Positions 8,522 through 18,870 are shown, counted from the stretch's first letter. The stretch is DNA of 64,000 nt from Phytohabitans houttuyneae (GCF_011764425.1 NZ_BLPF01000001.1:2533001-2597000), one strand, 5' to 3'. Made by a program: numbers and translations. The notes: a model not told the origin generated them from the sequence alone.

Positions 8522-9376
8522 CTAGGACGGTGTGCGGCGGGGGCGGGGCTGGCAGCGGGGGCAGCTGAAGGACGAGCGGTTCATAAAGGCCTCGCGCCGG
8601 ATCGGGGCGCCGCAGCGGTTGCAAGGCTCGCCCTCGCGGCCGTACACGTTGAGGGAGCGGTCGAAGTAGCCGCTCTCGCCGTTCACGTTGACGTAGAGGG
8701 CGTCGAAGCTGGTGCCGCCCGCGACCAGCGCCTCCGAGAGCACCTCGCGGACGTGGGCCAGCAGGCGCGCGGCGGCTGGCTTGGTGATGGCGTCGGTCGG
8801 GCGGGCGCCGTGCAGTTTGGAGCGCCACAGGGCCTCGTCGGCGTAGATGTTGCCGACCCCGGAGATCAGGGTCTGGTCCAGCAGCGCCCGCTTCACCTCG
8901 GTGCGCTTGCGGCGCAGGTTGGTCACGAAGTCGGCGTCGGAGAAAAGCGGGTCCATCGGGTCCCGGGCGATGTGCGCGATCTCGCCGGGCAGCTCGGCGC
9001 CGCCCGGTGAGACGGACAGGCCGCCGAACGTGCGCTGATCGACGAAGCGCAGCTCGGGGCCGTCGTCGTCGAAGCGGAAGCGGATGCGCAGATGTGCCTC
9101 GTCCGGTGCGCTCTCGGGCTGGAAGAGCAGCTGGCCGGACATGCCGAGGTGGCCGATGATCGCGTCGCCCGAGTCGAGGGGCAGCCACAGGTACTTGCCG
9201 CGGCGGCATACGTCGACCACCGTGTGGCCGGCGAGCACCGCCGAGAAGTGGTCGGCGCCGGGCAGGTGCCGGCGGATGGCGCGCGGGTGGTGCACCTCGA
9301 CCGACGCGATCCGCCGCCCGGTCACCCACTTGGCCAGGCCTTGGCGGACCGTCTCGACCTCAGGAAGCTCCGGCAC
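8522..9376 (-). CDS. mutM: Formamidopyrimidine-DNA glycosylase (Fpg/MutM)
   Basis: A 284-residue bifunctional base-excision enzyme that removes 8-oxoguanine and formamidopyrimidines. The GTG at 9376 gives (M)[13 protein letters not shown], with the catalytic N-terminal Pro and Glu3 after Met removal; the longer in-frame extension would bury that proline. The conserved lysine lies in [10 protein letters not shown] (about residue 61) and the C-terminal zinc finger is CNRCG ... SFSCPRC. The start overlaps the rnc stop by 17 bases, so the two are co-translated as in most actinomycetes. Confidence 0.97.
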   Translation of the reverse strand: MPELPEVETVRQGLAKWVTGRRIASVEVHHPRAIRRHLPGADHFSAVLAGHTVVDVCRRGKYLWLPLDSGDAIIGHLGMSGQLLFQPESAPDEAHLRIRFRFDDDGPELRFVDQRTFGGLSVSPGGAELPGEIAHIARDPMDPLFSDADFVTNLRRKRTEVKRALLDQTLISGVGNIYADEALWRSKLHGARPTDAITKPAAARLLAHVREVLSEALVAGGTSFDALYVNVNGESGYFDRSLNVYGREGEPCNRCGAPIRREAFMNRSSFSCPRCQPRPRRTPS

Positions 9377-10145
9377 TGTCCCCTCCAGACTGCGTGGCAC
9401 CCGGGGCGGGAGCGGGTGCCGAGGCTCCCGCCGCCTCACCGAACTTCGCGGACAGCGTGCGGTACGCCGCCTCGGCCGCCCGCTGCTCGGCCTCTTTCTT
9501 GCTGCGCCCGTCGGCCCCGCCGTACCGGTCGCCGGCCACCACCACCCAGGCGGTGAACGTCTTCGCGTGGTCCGGGCCGGCCTCGTCGATCCGGTACTCC
9601 GGCACGCCCAGCCCCAGCGAGGCGGTCAGCTCCTGGAGGCTCGTCTTCCAGTCCAGGCCCGCGCCCCGCCCGGCGGACTCAGCCATCAGCGGGTCGAAGA
9701 GGCGGTGGATCACCTCGGCGGCGATGTCCAGGCCGTACTGGAGGTAGATCGCGCCGAGCAGCGCCTCGAGCGTGTCGGCGAGGATGCTGGCCTTGTCCCG
9801 CCCGCCGGTGGTCTCCTCGCCCTTGCCCAGCAGCAGGTGCGGACCGAGGCCGCCGGGGCCGAGGCCGCGCGCCACGTCGGCGAGCGCCCGCATGTTGACC
9901 ACGCTGGCGCGCAGCTTGGCGAGCTGCCCCTCGGGCAGGTCGGGATGGTTGTGGAAGAGCGCGGTCGTGATCACCACCCCGAGCACCGAGTCGCCGAGAA
10001 ACTCGAGCCGCTCGTTGGTCGGCAGGCCACCGTTCTCGTACGCGTACGAGCGGTGGGTAAGGGCTCGCTCCAGCAGTTCCGCGTCGAAGGCGACGCCGAA
10101 GGCCGCCTCCAGGTGTTCGGCCGGTGGCCGCTTGCGCTTATCCAT
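9360..10145 (-). CDS. rnc: Ribonuclease III
   Basis: A 261-residue double-strand-specific endoribonuclease acting in rRNA and mRNA processing. The signature [13 protein letters not shown] is at residues 44-56 and the second acidic cluster is in [12 protein letters not shown]. The double-stranded RNA binding domain spans about 160-235 ([33 protein letters not shown] ... [17 protein letters not shown]), followed by an Ala/Pro-rich tail. The ATG overlaps the plsX stop. Confidence 0.97.
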   Translation of the reverse strand: MDKRKRPPAEHLEAAFGVAFDAELLERALTHRSYAYENGGLPTNERLEFLGDSVLGVVITTALFHNHPDLPEGQLAKLRASVVNMRALADVARGLGPGGLGPHLLLGKGEETTGGRDKASILADTLEALLGAIYLQYGLDIAAEVIHRLFDPLMAESAGRGAGLDWKTSLQELTASLGLGVPEYRIDEAGPDHAKTFTAWVVVAGDRYGGADGRSKKEAEQRAAEAAYRTLSAKFGEAAGASAPAPAPGATQSGGDSAGAS

Positions 10146-11151
10146 GACTCACCCCTAGCAGCGTGGCGATCTCCGTGGCCGCGGAGCGGCGGTGCAGATG
10201 TGCGGCGAGAGCGATGCCCGAGGCGACGTCCGCCCCGGTCGCGGCGCCATGGCAGACGATGACGACGCCGCCGACCCCGACGAGCGCCGCCGCCCGCGGC
10301 GGCGCCTCGATGCGGTCCGGGCGGCATCGGTTGTACGTGCCCTCGATGCCCTTGAGCAGCACGTTTCCGGTGAAGCCGTCGGTGACTATCACGTCCGCGC
10401 GCTCGCCCAGCGAGGCTTCGTAGCCCTCGACGAGCCCGACGTACCGGGCCTCGGAGGGAAGGACCTGCGCCGCGATGAACGGGTCGGCGGCCCGCCGCGC
10501 CCGGTCACCCTTGCCCGGCTCGGTGCCGATCGACAGCAGGCCGACACGGGGACGCTTGATGTGGTGGACGGTGGCGGCGTACGCGGCGCCGAGCGCGGCG
10601 TTGCGGGCCAGCGTGCCGGGACGCGCCTCGACGGAAGCACCCACGTCGAGCAGCACCACGGGACCCGCCTCGGCGGGGAGGGTGGCGACGAGTGCGGGGC
10701 GGCGTACCCCCGTCCAGCGCCCGAGGCCCAGCACGGCGGCGGTGACTGTCGCGCCGCTGGCCCCGGCGGAGACGACGGCGTCGGCCGCCCCTTCGGCCAC
10801 CGCCGCGACGGCCGCGCGGACGGTGGTGTCGGGGCGCTTGGCGCCGGTGGGCGCGTCGGCCATGCCGACGACGGCCCGTACGTGGCGGACCGACACGCGC
10901 TCGCGATCGGCCTGTGGGAGCGCACCAACCAGCTCGCCGGCTACCTCAGGTGGGCCGACGAGCAGGAGGTGGAGGTCGGGATCGGCGCTGCATGCCCGCA
11001 GAGCGCCGTCAACCACGACGGCGGGTGCCCCGTCCCCGCCGAGGAGGTCAACGGCGATCCGCGCGATGCCCGGTTCTACGGGAACGCCGGCCGGGCGATG
11101 CCGGCCGGCGACTGGAACCGGAGCTTCCCGACCCGGGGTCGGGTGTTCCAC
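10138..11151 (-). CDS. plsX: Phosphate acyltransferase PlsX
   Basis: A 337-residue enzyme making acyl-phosphate from acyl-ACP for phospholipid synthesis. [12 protein letters not shown] opens the catalytic domain and [50 protein letters not shown] and [12 protein letters not shown] are the family blocks. GTG 11151 is the only plausible start, because no ATG, GTG or TTG lies between it and the conserved domain; this leaves a 30-residue unconserved leader. It lies between rpmF and rnc, the usual lipid/ribosome operon. Confidence 0.95.
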   Translation of the reverse strand: MEHPTPGREAPVPVAGRHRPAGVPVEPGIARIAVDLLGGDGAPAVVVDGALRACSADPDLHLLLVGPPEVAGELVGALPQADRERVSVRHVRAVVGMADAPTGAKRPDTTVRAAVAAVAEGAADAVVSAGASGATVTAAVLGLGRWTGVRRPALVATLPAEAGPVVLLDVGASVEARPGTLARNAALGAAYAATVHHIKRPRVGLLSIGTEPGKGDRARRAADPFIAAQVLPSEARYVGLVEGYEASLGERADVIVTDGFTGNVLLKGIEGTYNRCRPDRIEAPPRAAALVGVGGVVIVCHGAATGADVASGIALAAHLHRRSAATEIATLLGVSHG

Positions 11152-11163
11152 GCGCGGCTCGGG

Positions 11164-11337
11164 TCAGACCTCTAGGACCTGACGACCGTTGTACGTGCCG
11201 CAGACCGTGCACGCCGCGTGCGGGAGCTTCGGCGAACGGCACTGCGGGCACGCCACCGTCGCCACCGCAGTGGCCTTCCACTGCGCCCGGCGCGACCGGG
11301 TGTTGCTGCGCGACATCTTCCGCTTGGGGACCGCCAC
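11164..11337 (-). CDS. rpmF: 50S ribosomal protein L32
   Basis: A 57-residue ribosomal protein, start GTG (VAVPKRKMSRSNTRSRRAQW) with AGAGGAG 9 bases before it. It carries two CxxC pairs (CPQC and CTVC), the zinc-binding form. The open frame continues upstream into the YceD gene only because of the two base losses in that gene; the two are separate proteins with 5 bases between them. Confidence 0.96.
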   Translation of the reverse strand: MAVPKRKMSRSNTRSRRAQWKATAVATVACPQCRSPKLPHAACTVCGTYNGRQVLEV

Positions 11338-11342
11338 GGTTC

Positions 11343-11904
11343 CTACTCCTCTTTCTGGTGCAATTGAGTCAGGGCCGCCCACCGGGGTCGACCTGCTCGT
11401 GGCTGTGGCCAGCCGGCAGCTCGTCCCAGTGCACCCCACACTCGGGCACAGCCCTGGACAGTCGTCTCGGCACAACGGGGTGACGGGCAGTGCGAGCACC
11501 ACCGCATCCCGCAGCGCAGGCTCCAGGTCGACAAGGTCACCCTGCAACCGGCCGACCTCGTCCTCGTCGGTCGTCTCGTCCGTGGTGCTGTGCTCATACG
11601 CATACAGCTCCTGGATCGGGACGACCACCGAGTCGCTGATCGGGCGCAGGCACCGGCCACACTCACCCGCCGTGGGGGCGGACGCGGTGCCGGAGACGAG
11701 CACGCCCTCCGAGACCGACTCCATCCTCAGGTCGAGGGTGAGATCGGCGCCGTCGGGCACCCTGATCAGCTCCAGTCCGAGGTCCGCCGGTGCCGGCACC
11801 ACCCTCCTGACCGTACGCATCGCACCAGGCCGGCGTGGCAGCTCCCTCGTATCGAGGACCAGCGGCGACCTGGGGTCGAGGTGGGTCTGTGAGTGATTGG
11901 GCAT
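11343..11904 (-). CDS. YceD/DUF177 family protein, with two apparent one-base losses
   Basis: YceD proteins sit upstream of rpmF in most bacteria and are linked to 23S rRNA or large-subunit maturation. The start ATG 11904 gives MPNHSQTHLDPRSPLVLDTRELPRRPG; conserved blocks are CGRCLRPI and PLCRDDCPGLCP. The frame is then lost twice, at 11444-11446 and 11384-11387. Adding one base at each yields LCPECGVHWDELPAG and DPRWAALTQLHQKEE with a stop 5 bases before rpmF, exactly the family C-terminus and both cysteine pairs. Repaired length is about 187 residues. I regard it as an intact gene with two sequence errors. Confidence 0.85.
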
Positions 11905-11986
11905 CATGAGACTCCGGCCTGGTAGGAGGCCGACGGTCTACGGTACCCGACGACCCGTCCCGGTATCAAAAGGGCAGGTCCCCATG

Positions 11987-12484
11987 TCAGAACGGCAGCG
12001 GCCGCTCGTTTTCCTCGCCGGTGAAGGTGCCGATCTCACGCAGGGCGTGCATCTTGTCACGGCCCCGCTCGATCGAGGCGAGGGCACGGGTGAGGAACTG
12101 CTCGAAGTTGGCCAGCGCGGTGTCGACGTAGTCGTCGACCTCCTCGCGCAGCCGCTGGGCCTCCGCGCGGGCCTCGGCGACGATGCGGGCGCCCTCGTGC
12201 TCGGACGAGACAGTGATCTCGTTCACGGAGACGAGGCGGGCGTGCTCGGCCTCACCCTCGCTGATGATCCGGTCAGCCTCGCGGCGACCGGCATCGATAA
12301 TCTTGTCGCGCTCGTCCAGCAGCGCCGTGGCCCGCCGCAGCTCGCTGGGAAGCTCGGCGCGGAGCTGGTCGAGGGCATTGATCATCTCGCCGCGATCGAC
12401 CATGCAGTTGGTGCGCGACATGGGAACCGAGCGGGCGGCCTCCACGATGGCGATGATCTCGTCGATGCGGTCGAGCGGGTCCAC
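11987..12484 (-). CDS. DivIVA-like coiled-coil protein
   Basis: A 165-residue, highly charged protein; helical from about residue 40 to 150 (LRRATALLDERDKIIDAGRREADRIISEGEAEHARLV and EGARIVAEARAEAQRLREEVDDYVDTALANFEQFLTRAL). This is the actinobacterial type often labelled cell-division initiation protein or ATP-synthase-b-like. I chose GTG 12484 (VDPLDRIDEIIAIVEAARSVPMS) because AGGAG lies in front and the segment aligns with homologue starts as I remember them; an in-frame GTG at 12511 is the alternative. Conserved position between coaD and yceD/rpmF. Confidence 0.75.
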   Translation of the reverse strand: MDPLDRIDEIIAIVEAARSVPMSRTNCMVDRGEMINALDQLRAELPSELRRATALLDERDKIIDAGRREADRIISEGEAEHARLVSVNEITVSSEHEGARIVAEARAEAQRLREEVDDYVDTALANFEQFLTRALASIERGRDKMHALREIGTFTGEENERPLPF

Positions 12485-12578
12485 TGGCGCCTCACTCCTG
12501 TCGTTCCACAACCGACCCTCACATGATGAGGGTGCTCACCCCATGATGCGGTCCCGGGCGGAAGGTGCGCCCACTGGT

Positions 12579-12626
12579 TGTCCGCCGGGCGCGTCGCCGT
12601 CGGCGCTGTCCGCCGGGCGCGTCGCC
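12579..12626. repeat. Two 20-base direct repeats after coaD
   Basis: TGTCCGCCGGGCGCGTCGCC occurs at 12579-12598 and again at 12607-12626, period 28, just past the coaD stop (12643). No function is evident. Confidence 0.7.
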
Positions 12627-12642
12627 ATCCGCGCAGTGCCGG

Positions 12643-13119
12643 TCAGGAGGCCAGGCGGTCGGCCAGGCGGGCCGCCACCACGTCGGGCACGTGGGCCGAC
12701 ACGTCGCCGCCCCATTTTGCGACCTCCTTGACGAGGCTCGAGGAGAGAAACGAGTAGAGCGGGTTGGTGGGCATGAAGAGCGTCTCGACGCCGGCCAGCC
12801 CGATGTTCATCTGGGCCATCTGCAGCTCGTAGTCGAAGTCGCTGACCGCGCGCAGGCCCTTGACCACCACGGCCGCGTCGTGGGTGCGGCAGAAGTCGAC
12901 CAGCAGGCCGCGGAACGACAGCACCCGCACGTTGTCGTACCCCTTGGTGACCTCGCCGAGCATCTCGATGCGCTCGTCTTCGGTGAAGAGGCCGGTCTTC
13001 GCCTGGTTGATCAACACTCCGATGATGACCTCGTCGAAAAGCCGACTGGCCCGCCCGACGATGTCCAGGTGCCCGTTGGTCACCGGGTCGAAGGAGCCGG
13101 GACACACCGCACGTCTCAC
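12643..13119 (-). CDS. coaD: Phosphopantetheine adenylyltransferase
   Basis: A 158-residue enzyme for the penultimate step of coenzyme A synthesis (4'-phosphopantetheine plus ATP to dephospho-CoA). MRRAVCPGSFDPVTNGHLDI carries the (H/T)xGH nucleotide motif at residues 14-17; later blocks are VVKGLRAVSDFDYELQMAQMN and YSFLSSSLVKEVAKWGGDVS. GTG 13119 overlaps the rsmD stop as GTGA; a TTG 18 bases upstream is unlikely. Confidence 0.96.
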   Translation of the reverse strand: MRRAVCPGSFDPVTNGHLDIVGRASRLFDEVIIGVLINQAKTGLFTEDERIEMLGEVTKGYDNVRVLSFRGLLVDFCRTHDAAVVVKGLRAVSDFDYELQMAQMNIGLAGVETLFMPTNPLYSFLSSSLVKEVAKWGGDVSAHVPDVVAARLADRLAS

Positions 13120-13679
13120 GATCGGCGACCGTACCAAAGTGTCGTCTCCCCGTAACGCCGGCTGTGCTCGCCGGTGATCCCTTTCACCCAGGTCACAGGC
13201 CCGGACCGGGTGCCTCGCTCGAACACGACCACGGCGTCCTCGGCCAGCCAGCCGCCGTCGACGAGCGCGGCCTGCACGGCGGTGACCTCGTCGTCCGCCA
13301 CCGCGTACGGCGGGTCGGCGAACACCACGTCGTAGCCGTCCCCGTCCGGCCCGGCGGCCAACGCGGCACCCACCTTGGCCGTGGTGAGCCGGGTGGCGGA
13401 GCCGACGCCCAGCGCCGCGATGTTTTGCCGCACGACGCGCGCCACCCGCGGGTCCGACTCCACCAGCAGCACGTGTGCCGCGCCCCGCGACAGCGCCTCG
13501 AGGCCGACCGCGCCGGAGCCCGCGAACAGGTCGGCGAAGCGCGCACCCTCCAGGTCGACCATCGACTCCAGCGCACTGAACAGTGCCTCCCGCACCCGGT
13601 CGGACGTGGGACGGGTGCGGTCGCCGGCCGGCGCCGCGATCCGGCGGCCGCCGAGAGTGCCGGCCACGATGCGGGTCAT
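13116..13679 (-). CDS. rsmD: 16S rRNA (guanine-966-N2) methyltransferase
   Basis: A 187-residue S-adenosylmethionine-dependent methyltransferase. MTRIVAGTLGGRRI opens the protein; the SAM site is FADLFAGSGAVGLEALSRGA (about 48-67) and the catalytic DPPY motif is in VVFADPPYAV. It is translationally coupled to coaD through a GTGA overlap, the common actinobacterial pair. Confidence 0.95.
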   Translation of the reverse strand: MTRIVAGTLGGRRIAAPAGDRTRPTSDRVREALFSALESMVDLEGARFADLFAGSGAVGLEALSRGAAHVLLVESDPRVARVVRQNIAALGVGSATRLTTAKVGAALAAGPDGDGYDVVFADPPYAVADDEVTAVQAALVDGGWLAEDAVVVFERGTRSGPVTWVKGITGEHSRRYGETTLWYGRRS

Positions 13680-13983
13680 GGGAGTGACGCTACGCCACGC
13701 GGCGCCCGAGTCACACCAGTCACTCCACTACACAGAGGTATCACGCGATATCACTCCGGCCATCGAAGATTACGAGTTCACAACGGGATTCTTAGTTCGT
13801 CTTCAATTCCTCTGCGTCACTTCAGGAACCGCTAAGGTCGTGCGCTGTGTCGGCAGCGTCCTCGCCGGCACGACGACCTGGGGAGGCGTCGGACGCGTCA
13901 CGGCTGGAGTTCGCCGTGGCCGGCTGTGCCATGCCTGAGCCCCGGGCCGCGCCCTGAAAGCCCCCCTTTGTTCAGGAGTTCGC
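13680..13983. other. Intergenic region with an AT-richer segment, probable divergent promoters
   Basis: No gene seen. Around 13725-13850 the GC content drops visibly, including GGTATCACGCGATATCACT and a run of TTC/AAT-rich sequence, so promoters for rsmD (left) and the LPVTG protein (right) probably lie here. Confidence 0.5.
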
Positions 13984-15038
13984 GTGAACCGTACAAAGCT
14001 GTCGTCGCGGCAACCGATCGCCGCTCTCGGCGCGGCCGTGCTCGGCCTCGCGGCCGCCGTCGCCCTCTCCTCCCCGCCAGCGCGCACCACCCCATCGTGT
14101 CCGGTACCGGCAGCTGCATCATCGACGGCGAGTGGAAGGCCACCTGGACCGTCTTCAACAGCGAGGACGACCTCGAAGGCAAGATCGTCAAGGTCGAGCC
14201 CACCGCCGTCGAGGGCATCGCGGAGGGCGCCACTCTCCCGCGCTCGATCGACGGCGGCCTGACCGGCAAGCAGACCCTCTCCGCCGAGACCGAGAGCGTG
14301 ACGCTCAAGGTCAAGGTCCGGTGGAAGCGCGACGGCGTGATCCACACCAAGTGGGCCGAGGGCACCGCCACGCCCCGCAAGCACTGCGGCGAGAAGCCGG
14401 ACGCGACGTTCACGCCGGAGTGCGACGGCTCCGTGGTCGTGACGCTCGACAACACCAAGGGCACCCGCAAGGCCAAGATGACCGTCTCGGCGGGCGAGTT
14501 CAGCGAGAGCGTCGAGGTCCCCGCCGGACAGACGCTGGGCGGCATCGTCGTGCCGGCCGGCTCGGGCGAGATCACCGTCGTCAAGGGCGAAAAGGTGATC
14601 AAGACCTACACCTGGGAAAAGCCGGGTGACTGCGGGCTTCCCACCCCCAGCGACAAGTCGACCTGTGACGAACTCGTCTACATCCTGGAAAACCCGAAGG
14701 ACGGCCGGGACATCACGGTCACGCTGACGCCGAACACGGGCGCGCCGCAGACCATCACCGCCAAGCCGGGTGAGACCAAGGAAGCCCGCTTCCCGGCCGC
14801 CGAGGGCCTCGTGGTCGTCCCCTCGGTCGGCGAGGCCCAGGGCAAGCCCATCACCTGGGAAAAGCCCGACAACTGCGCCACACCGCCCCCGCCCCCGGGT
14901 GAGGGTGGCGGCGGCCCCGAGCTGCCGGTGACCGGCGTCGCGGCCGGTGGCATCGCCGGTGGCGCGCTGGTGCTGCTGGCCATCGGCGCGGTGCTGTTCT
15001 TCATGGCCCGCCGGCGGCGCACGACCTTCACCGCCTGA
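13984..15038 (+). CDS. Cell-wall-anchored surface protein with LPVTG sorting signal, one apparent frameshift
   Basis: The N-terminus MNRTKLSSRQPIAALGAAVL starts a signal peptide in frame 1; the mature part is in frame 3. Adding one C to the run at 14072-14075 makes SSPASA-HHPIVSGTGSC, restoring an A-S-A cleavage site exactly at the junction. The mature part (about 320 residues) has beta-rich modules with paired cysteines, two TWEKP-GDC/DNC repeats, a Pro/Gly linker, LPVTG, a hydrophobic helix and RRRR. This is a sortase substrate of actinobacterial type. The ligand or role is unknown; it is isolated between convergent recG and divergent rsmD. Confidence 0.82.
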
Positions 15039-15062
15039 GCCGTAAGGCGTTACACCCCCTCC

Positions 15063-15099
15063 GCGGCCCGCGACGACACCCCCGGTCGTCGCGGGCCGC
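15063..15099. terminator. Bidirectional hairpin terminator
   Basis: Arms GCGGCCCGCGACGAC and GTCGTCGCGGGCCGC (15 base pairs) around a 7-base loop, located between the convergent ends of the LPVTG gene and recG. Confidence 0.8.
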
Positions 15100-15119
15100 A
15101 CCCGTCTCCGGGCGCGGGC

Positions 15120-17302
15120 TCAGCCCTTTTCGAGGTACTCGGCGCGCTCCTCGTCGACCAGGGCTGCCACGGACGCGGCGAGTGCGGGATGCCGCTCCAG
15201 CTCCGGGTCGTCCTCGACGAGCGAGATTGCCTCCGCGCGGGCGTCGTTGATGAGCTTGGTGTCGTGCAGCAGCGACAGCAGCCGCAGGTGTGAACGCCGG
15301 CCCGACTGGGTGGCGCCCAGCACGTCACCCTCCCGTCGCTGCTCCAGGTCGATCTCGGCGAGCCGGAAGCCGTCGGTGGTGGAGGCGACCGCGTCAAGCC
15401 GCTCGCGGGCGGGCGTGCCCTCCTGCGCCTCGGTGACCAGCAGGCACAGGCCCGGCGCGGAGCCGCGACCCACCCGGCCGCGAAGCTGGTGCAGCTGGGA
15501 GACGCCGAAGCGGTCGGCGTCGAGGACCACCATGACGGTCGCGTTGGGCACGTTGACTCCGACTTCAATGACCGTGGTGGCGACGAGCACGTCGAGCTTG
15601 CCCGCCGCGTACGCCCGCATCACCGTGTCCTTCTCGTCCGCCGGCAGCTTGCCGTGGAGCACGCCGATGCGCAGGCCGTGCAGCGGGCCCTCGGACAGCA
15701 GCGGGGCCACGTCGAGCACCGCCACCGGCGGGCGCCGCCCGTTGTCGTCCGCCCCGTCCGGCGCGTCCTCTTCGGACGAGCCGGTGTCGCCGATGCGCGG
15801 ACACACCACGTACGCCTGGTGGCCGGCCGTGACCTCCTCGCGGATCCGCTTCCACGCGCGCTCCAGGAAAGCCGGCTTGTCCGCGGCGGGCACCACGTGC
15901 GAGGCGATCGGCGAGCGGCCCTGCGGGAGCTGGGACAGCGTGGACACCTCAAGGTCGCCGTAGACGGTCATCGCCACCGTGCGCGGGATCGGCGTCGCCG
16001 TCATCACCAGCACGTGCGGCGGCTGCTCGGCCTTGGCGCGCAGGGCGTCGCGCTGCTCCACGCCGAAACGGTGCTGCTCGTCGACCACCACCAGGCCGAG
16101 GTCGGCGAAGTCGATGCCTTCGTACAGCAAGGCGTGCGTGCCCACCACGATGCCCGAACGGCCGGTCGAGATCTCCTCCAGCGCCCGCCGGCGGGCCGCC
16201 GCGCCCAGCGAGCCGGTGACGAGCGTGACGCGGGTGGCACCCTCGGCCGAGTCGAGCTCGCCGGCGCGGCCGAGCGGGCCGAGCAGCTCGGTGATGCCGC
16301 GGTAGTGCTGGGCGGCGAGCACCTCCGTGGGCGCGAGCATCGCGGCCTGGCCACCGGCGTCGACGACCTGGAGCATCGCGCGCACGGCCACGAGCGTCTT
16401 GCCCGAACCCACCTCGCCCTGCAACAGCCGGTGCATCGGGTGCGGCGTGGACAGGTCTTCGGCGATCTCCTCGCCGACCGTGCGCTGGCCGGCGGTCAGC
16501 TCGTACGGCAACGTGGCGTCGAACGCGGCCAGCAGCCCTTCCTGCTTGCGCCGGCGGGGGCGGGCCGGCCAGGCGGCCGCGCGGTGCTTTCGCTGCACGA
16601 GCGTGAGCTGCACCGCGAACGCCTCGTCCCACTTGAGCCGCCGCCGCGCCCGGTACAGGTCCTCTTTGGACGACGGCCGGTGGATCTCGCGCAGCGCGGT
16701 GGCGATGTCGACGAGGTTGCCGTGGGCGCGCACGGTCGACGGCAGCGGGTCCTCCGGCGGGGTCACCACCTGCAGCAGCACGCCGACGCAGCGCGCGATC
16801 GTCCAGGTCGGCACCTTGGCGGCCGCGGGGTACACCGGGATCAGCGCGCCGGCGAACTCCTCGACCTCCTCCGACGCCTCGCCCTCTTCGGAAAAGAGCA
16901 CGTACTGCGCGCCGTTGAGCTGGCGCTTGCCCCGAAACTCGGTCACCTTGCCGGCGAACAGCCCCCACCGGCCGGGGCGCAGCTCGCGCTCGCGCCAGAC
17001 CTGGCGACGCCCGAAGTACGTCAGCATGAGCTGGCCGCCCGCCCCGTCGCCGACCGTCACCTCGAGCATCTCGTCGGCGCCGCCCCGGATGCGGCGGCGG
17101 CTGGCGGCGCGCACCTGCGCCATCACGGTGACGTCCTCGCCGACCTCCAGCGAGCGGATGTCGGTGTGGTCGCCACGCTCGTCGTACCGCCGGGGAAGTG
17201 GTAAAGCAGGTCGCCCGCCGTGTGCAGGTCGAGGTGTGTGGCGAGGGCCTTGGCCGTGTTGGCGCCGAGCACCTTGGTCAGTGGGGTGTCCACGTCGGTC
17301 AT
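15120..17302 (-). CDS. recG: ATP-dependent DNA helicase RecG, one apparent frameshift near the start
   Basis: RecG remodels stalled forks and Holliday junctions. The true start is ATG 17302 (MTDVDTPLTKVLGANTAKAL), overlapping the DAK gene stop as ATGA. The reading frame breaks at the G run 17192-17195; one added base gives LLYHFPRRYDERGDHTDIRSLE, the conserved wedge-domain start, and joins the 668-residue downstream frame. Helicase motifs seen: LLQGEVGSGKT (Walker A), VVDEQHRFG (DExH), VMTATPIPRT, VATTVIEVGVNVPNA and HQLRGRVGRG. Repaired length is about 727 residues, normal for the family. Confidence 0.93.
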
Positions 17303-18870
17303 TCGATGCCTACCAGGAGCGGATAGGTGGGTTGGCCGCCGTCGTAGATCTGCACCTCCACGAACGGCCAGCGCTGCGTGAGATGCTCGCTCAGCTCGTC
17401 GCCGAGGCCGGGTGGCGCGCCGTCGCCGAGCAGGAGCGTGACCAGCTCGCCGCCCCCGCCCAGCATGCGGTCGAGCAGGTCGAGGCAGGTCTGGCCGAGC
17501 TCGGTGCCGATGATGTGCACCTCGTCTTCGACCAGCGCGAGCACGTCGCCCGGGCGGCAGCGGCCGGCCATGGTGAGCGCTTCGCGGCTGGCGTAGCAAA
17601 CCTCCGCGTACCGGCAGGCGCCCGCCGCCTCGGCCATCGCGATCACGTCGTCTTCGAAGCCGCGGCCGGCGTCGCGCACCGCCAGCGCGGCCAGCGCCTG
17701 CACCGGCGAGCGGGTGGGCACGACACTGACCCGCACGCCCCGCGCCTGCGCCTCGCGCGCCGCCGCACCGGCCACCGCCTGGGTGTCGGGGTCGTCGGGC
17801 AGCACCACCACCCGCCCGGCCCGCGTGGCGAGCACGGCGTCGAGGATCTCGGCGGTCGACGGGTTGGCGCCGATCACCCGCGCGCCCTCGCCGCCGAAGA
17901 GCTCGACAAGCCCGGGACCGGCGGCGACCACCACGGCACCCCGCCCGTCCGGGTCGAGCGGCGGCGCCTGGTCCTCAAACCGCGTGACCGTGATCCGGTG
18001 TGGCCGACCCGCCTCCACGCCGGCCTCGATGGCGGCGCCGACGTCGTTGACGTGGACGTGCACATTCCACGTGGGCTCCGCACCCACCACGACGAGCGAG
18101 TCGCCCAGGTCGGCCAGGGTCGCCCGCAGCCGGTCGACGGAAGCGGAGTCGGCGTCGAGGAGGTACTGCACCTCGTACCCGTACTCCGAGGATCCGGTCT
18201 CGCGTGCGGCGATGACGGGGCGGCGGACGGTGACCGGTGCGGACACCACCTCCTGCCCGGTGACGACCGCAACCAGCGCGTCGAGCAGCACGCAGAGCCC
18301 CCGCCCGCCGGCGTCGACCACACCGGCCCGAGCCAGCGCCGGCAGCTGCTCGGGCGTGCGGGCCAGCGCGCGGGCGGCCGCCCCGGCCGCCGAACGCGCC
18401 ACCGCGTCGAGGTCGTCCGAGCCGGTCGCCGTGGCACCCTCCGCGGCGGCTGAGGCGACGGTCAGGATCGTCCCCTCGACCGGCTTGGCCACCGCCGCCC
18501 GGGCCGCCGTGGCCGCCTCACCCAGCGCCTCGGCGAGCGCCCGCCCGCGGACCGCACCGGCGTCGACGAGCGCGTCAGCCATGCCGCGCAGCAGCTGGGA
18601 GACGATCACACCGGAGTTGCCCCGCGCGCCCAGGAGCGCGCCGCGCGACATGAGCCGCAGGACGCCGCCGCTGTCGTCGCCGCCGTTGACCGCGTCGTTG
18701 GCGATGGCCTGCTGCGCGGACGCGACGGTGAGCACGAGGTTGGTGCCGGTGTCGCCGTCGGGCACGGGATAGACGTTGAGCTGGTCGATCTCTTGCTGGT
18801 GCAGGCGCAGCGACTCCAACCCGGCCGCGCACCACCGGCGCACCGCCTCCGCGTCGAACGTCTCCAGCAC
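17299..18870 (-). CDS. DAK2-domain kinase protein (FakA/YloV-like)
   Basis: A 523-residue protein. The N-terminal DAK2 ATP-binding domain contains the metal/phosphate motif NVYPVPDGDTGTNLVLT (residues 32-48) and SRGALLGARGNSGVIVSQLLRG. A middle region (SSEYGYEVQYLLDADS ... SLVVVGAEPTWNVHVHVNDVG) and a C-terminal DegV-like part follow. Family members include fatty acid kinase subunit FakA, which uses a separate lipid-binding FakB; none is in the window. GTG start 18870. It sits between rpmB and recG, the standard actinobacterial order. Confidence 0.88.
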   Translation of the reverse strand: MLETFDAEAVRRWCAAGLESLRLHQQEIDQLNVYPVPDGDTGTNLVLTVASAQQAIANDAVNGGDDSGGVLRLMSRGALLGARGNSGVIVSQLLRGMADALVDAGAVRGRALAEALGEAATAARAAVAKPVEGTILTVASAAAEGATATGSDDLDAVARSAAGAAARALARTPEQLPALARAGVVDAGGRGLCVLLDALVAVVTGQEVVSAPVTVRRPVIAARETGSSEYGYEVQYLLDADSASVDRLRATLADLGDSLVVVGAEPTWNVHVHVNDVGAAIEAGVEAGRPHRITVTRFEDQAPPLDPDGRGAVVVAAGPGLVELFGGEGARVIGANPSTAEILDAVLATRAGRVVVLPDDPDTQAVAGAAAREAQARGVRVSVVPTRSPVQALAALAVRDAGRGFEDDVIAMAEAAGACRYAEVCYASREALTMAGRCRPGDVLALVEDEVHIIGTELGQTCLDLLDRMLGGGGELVTLLLGDGAPPGLGDELSEHLTQRWPFVEVQIYDGGQPTYPLLVGIE

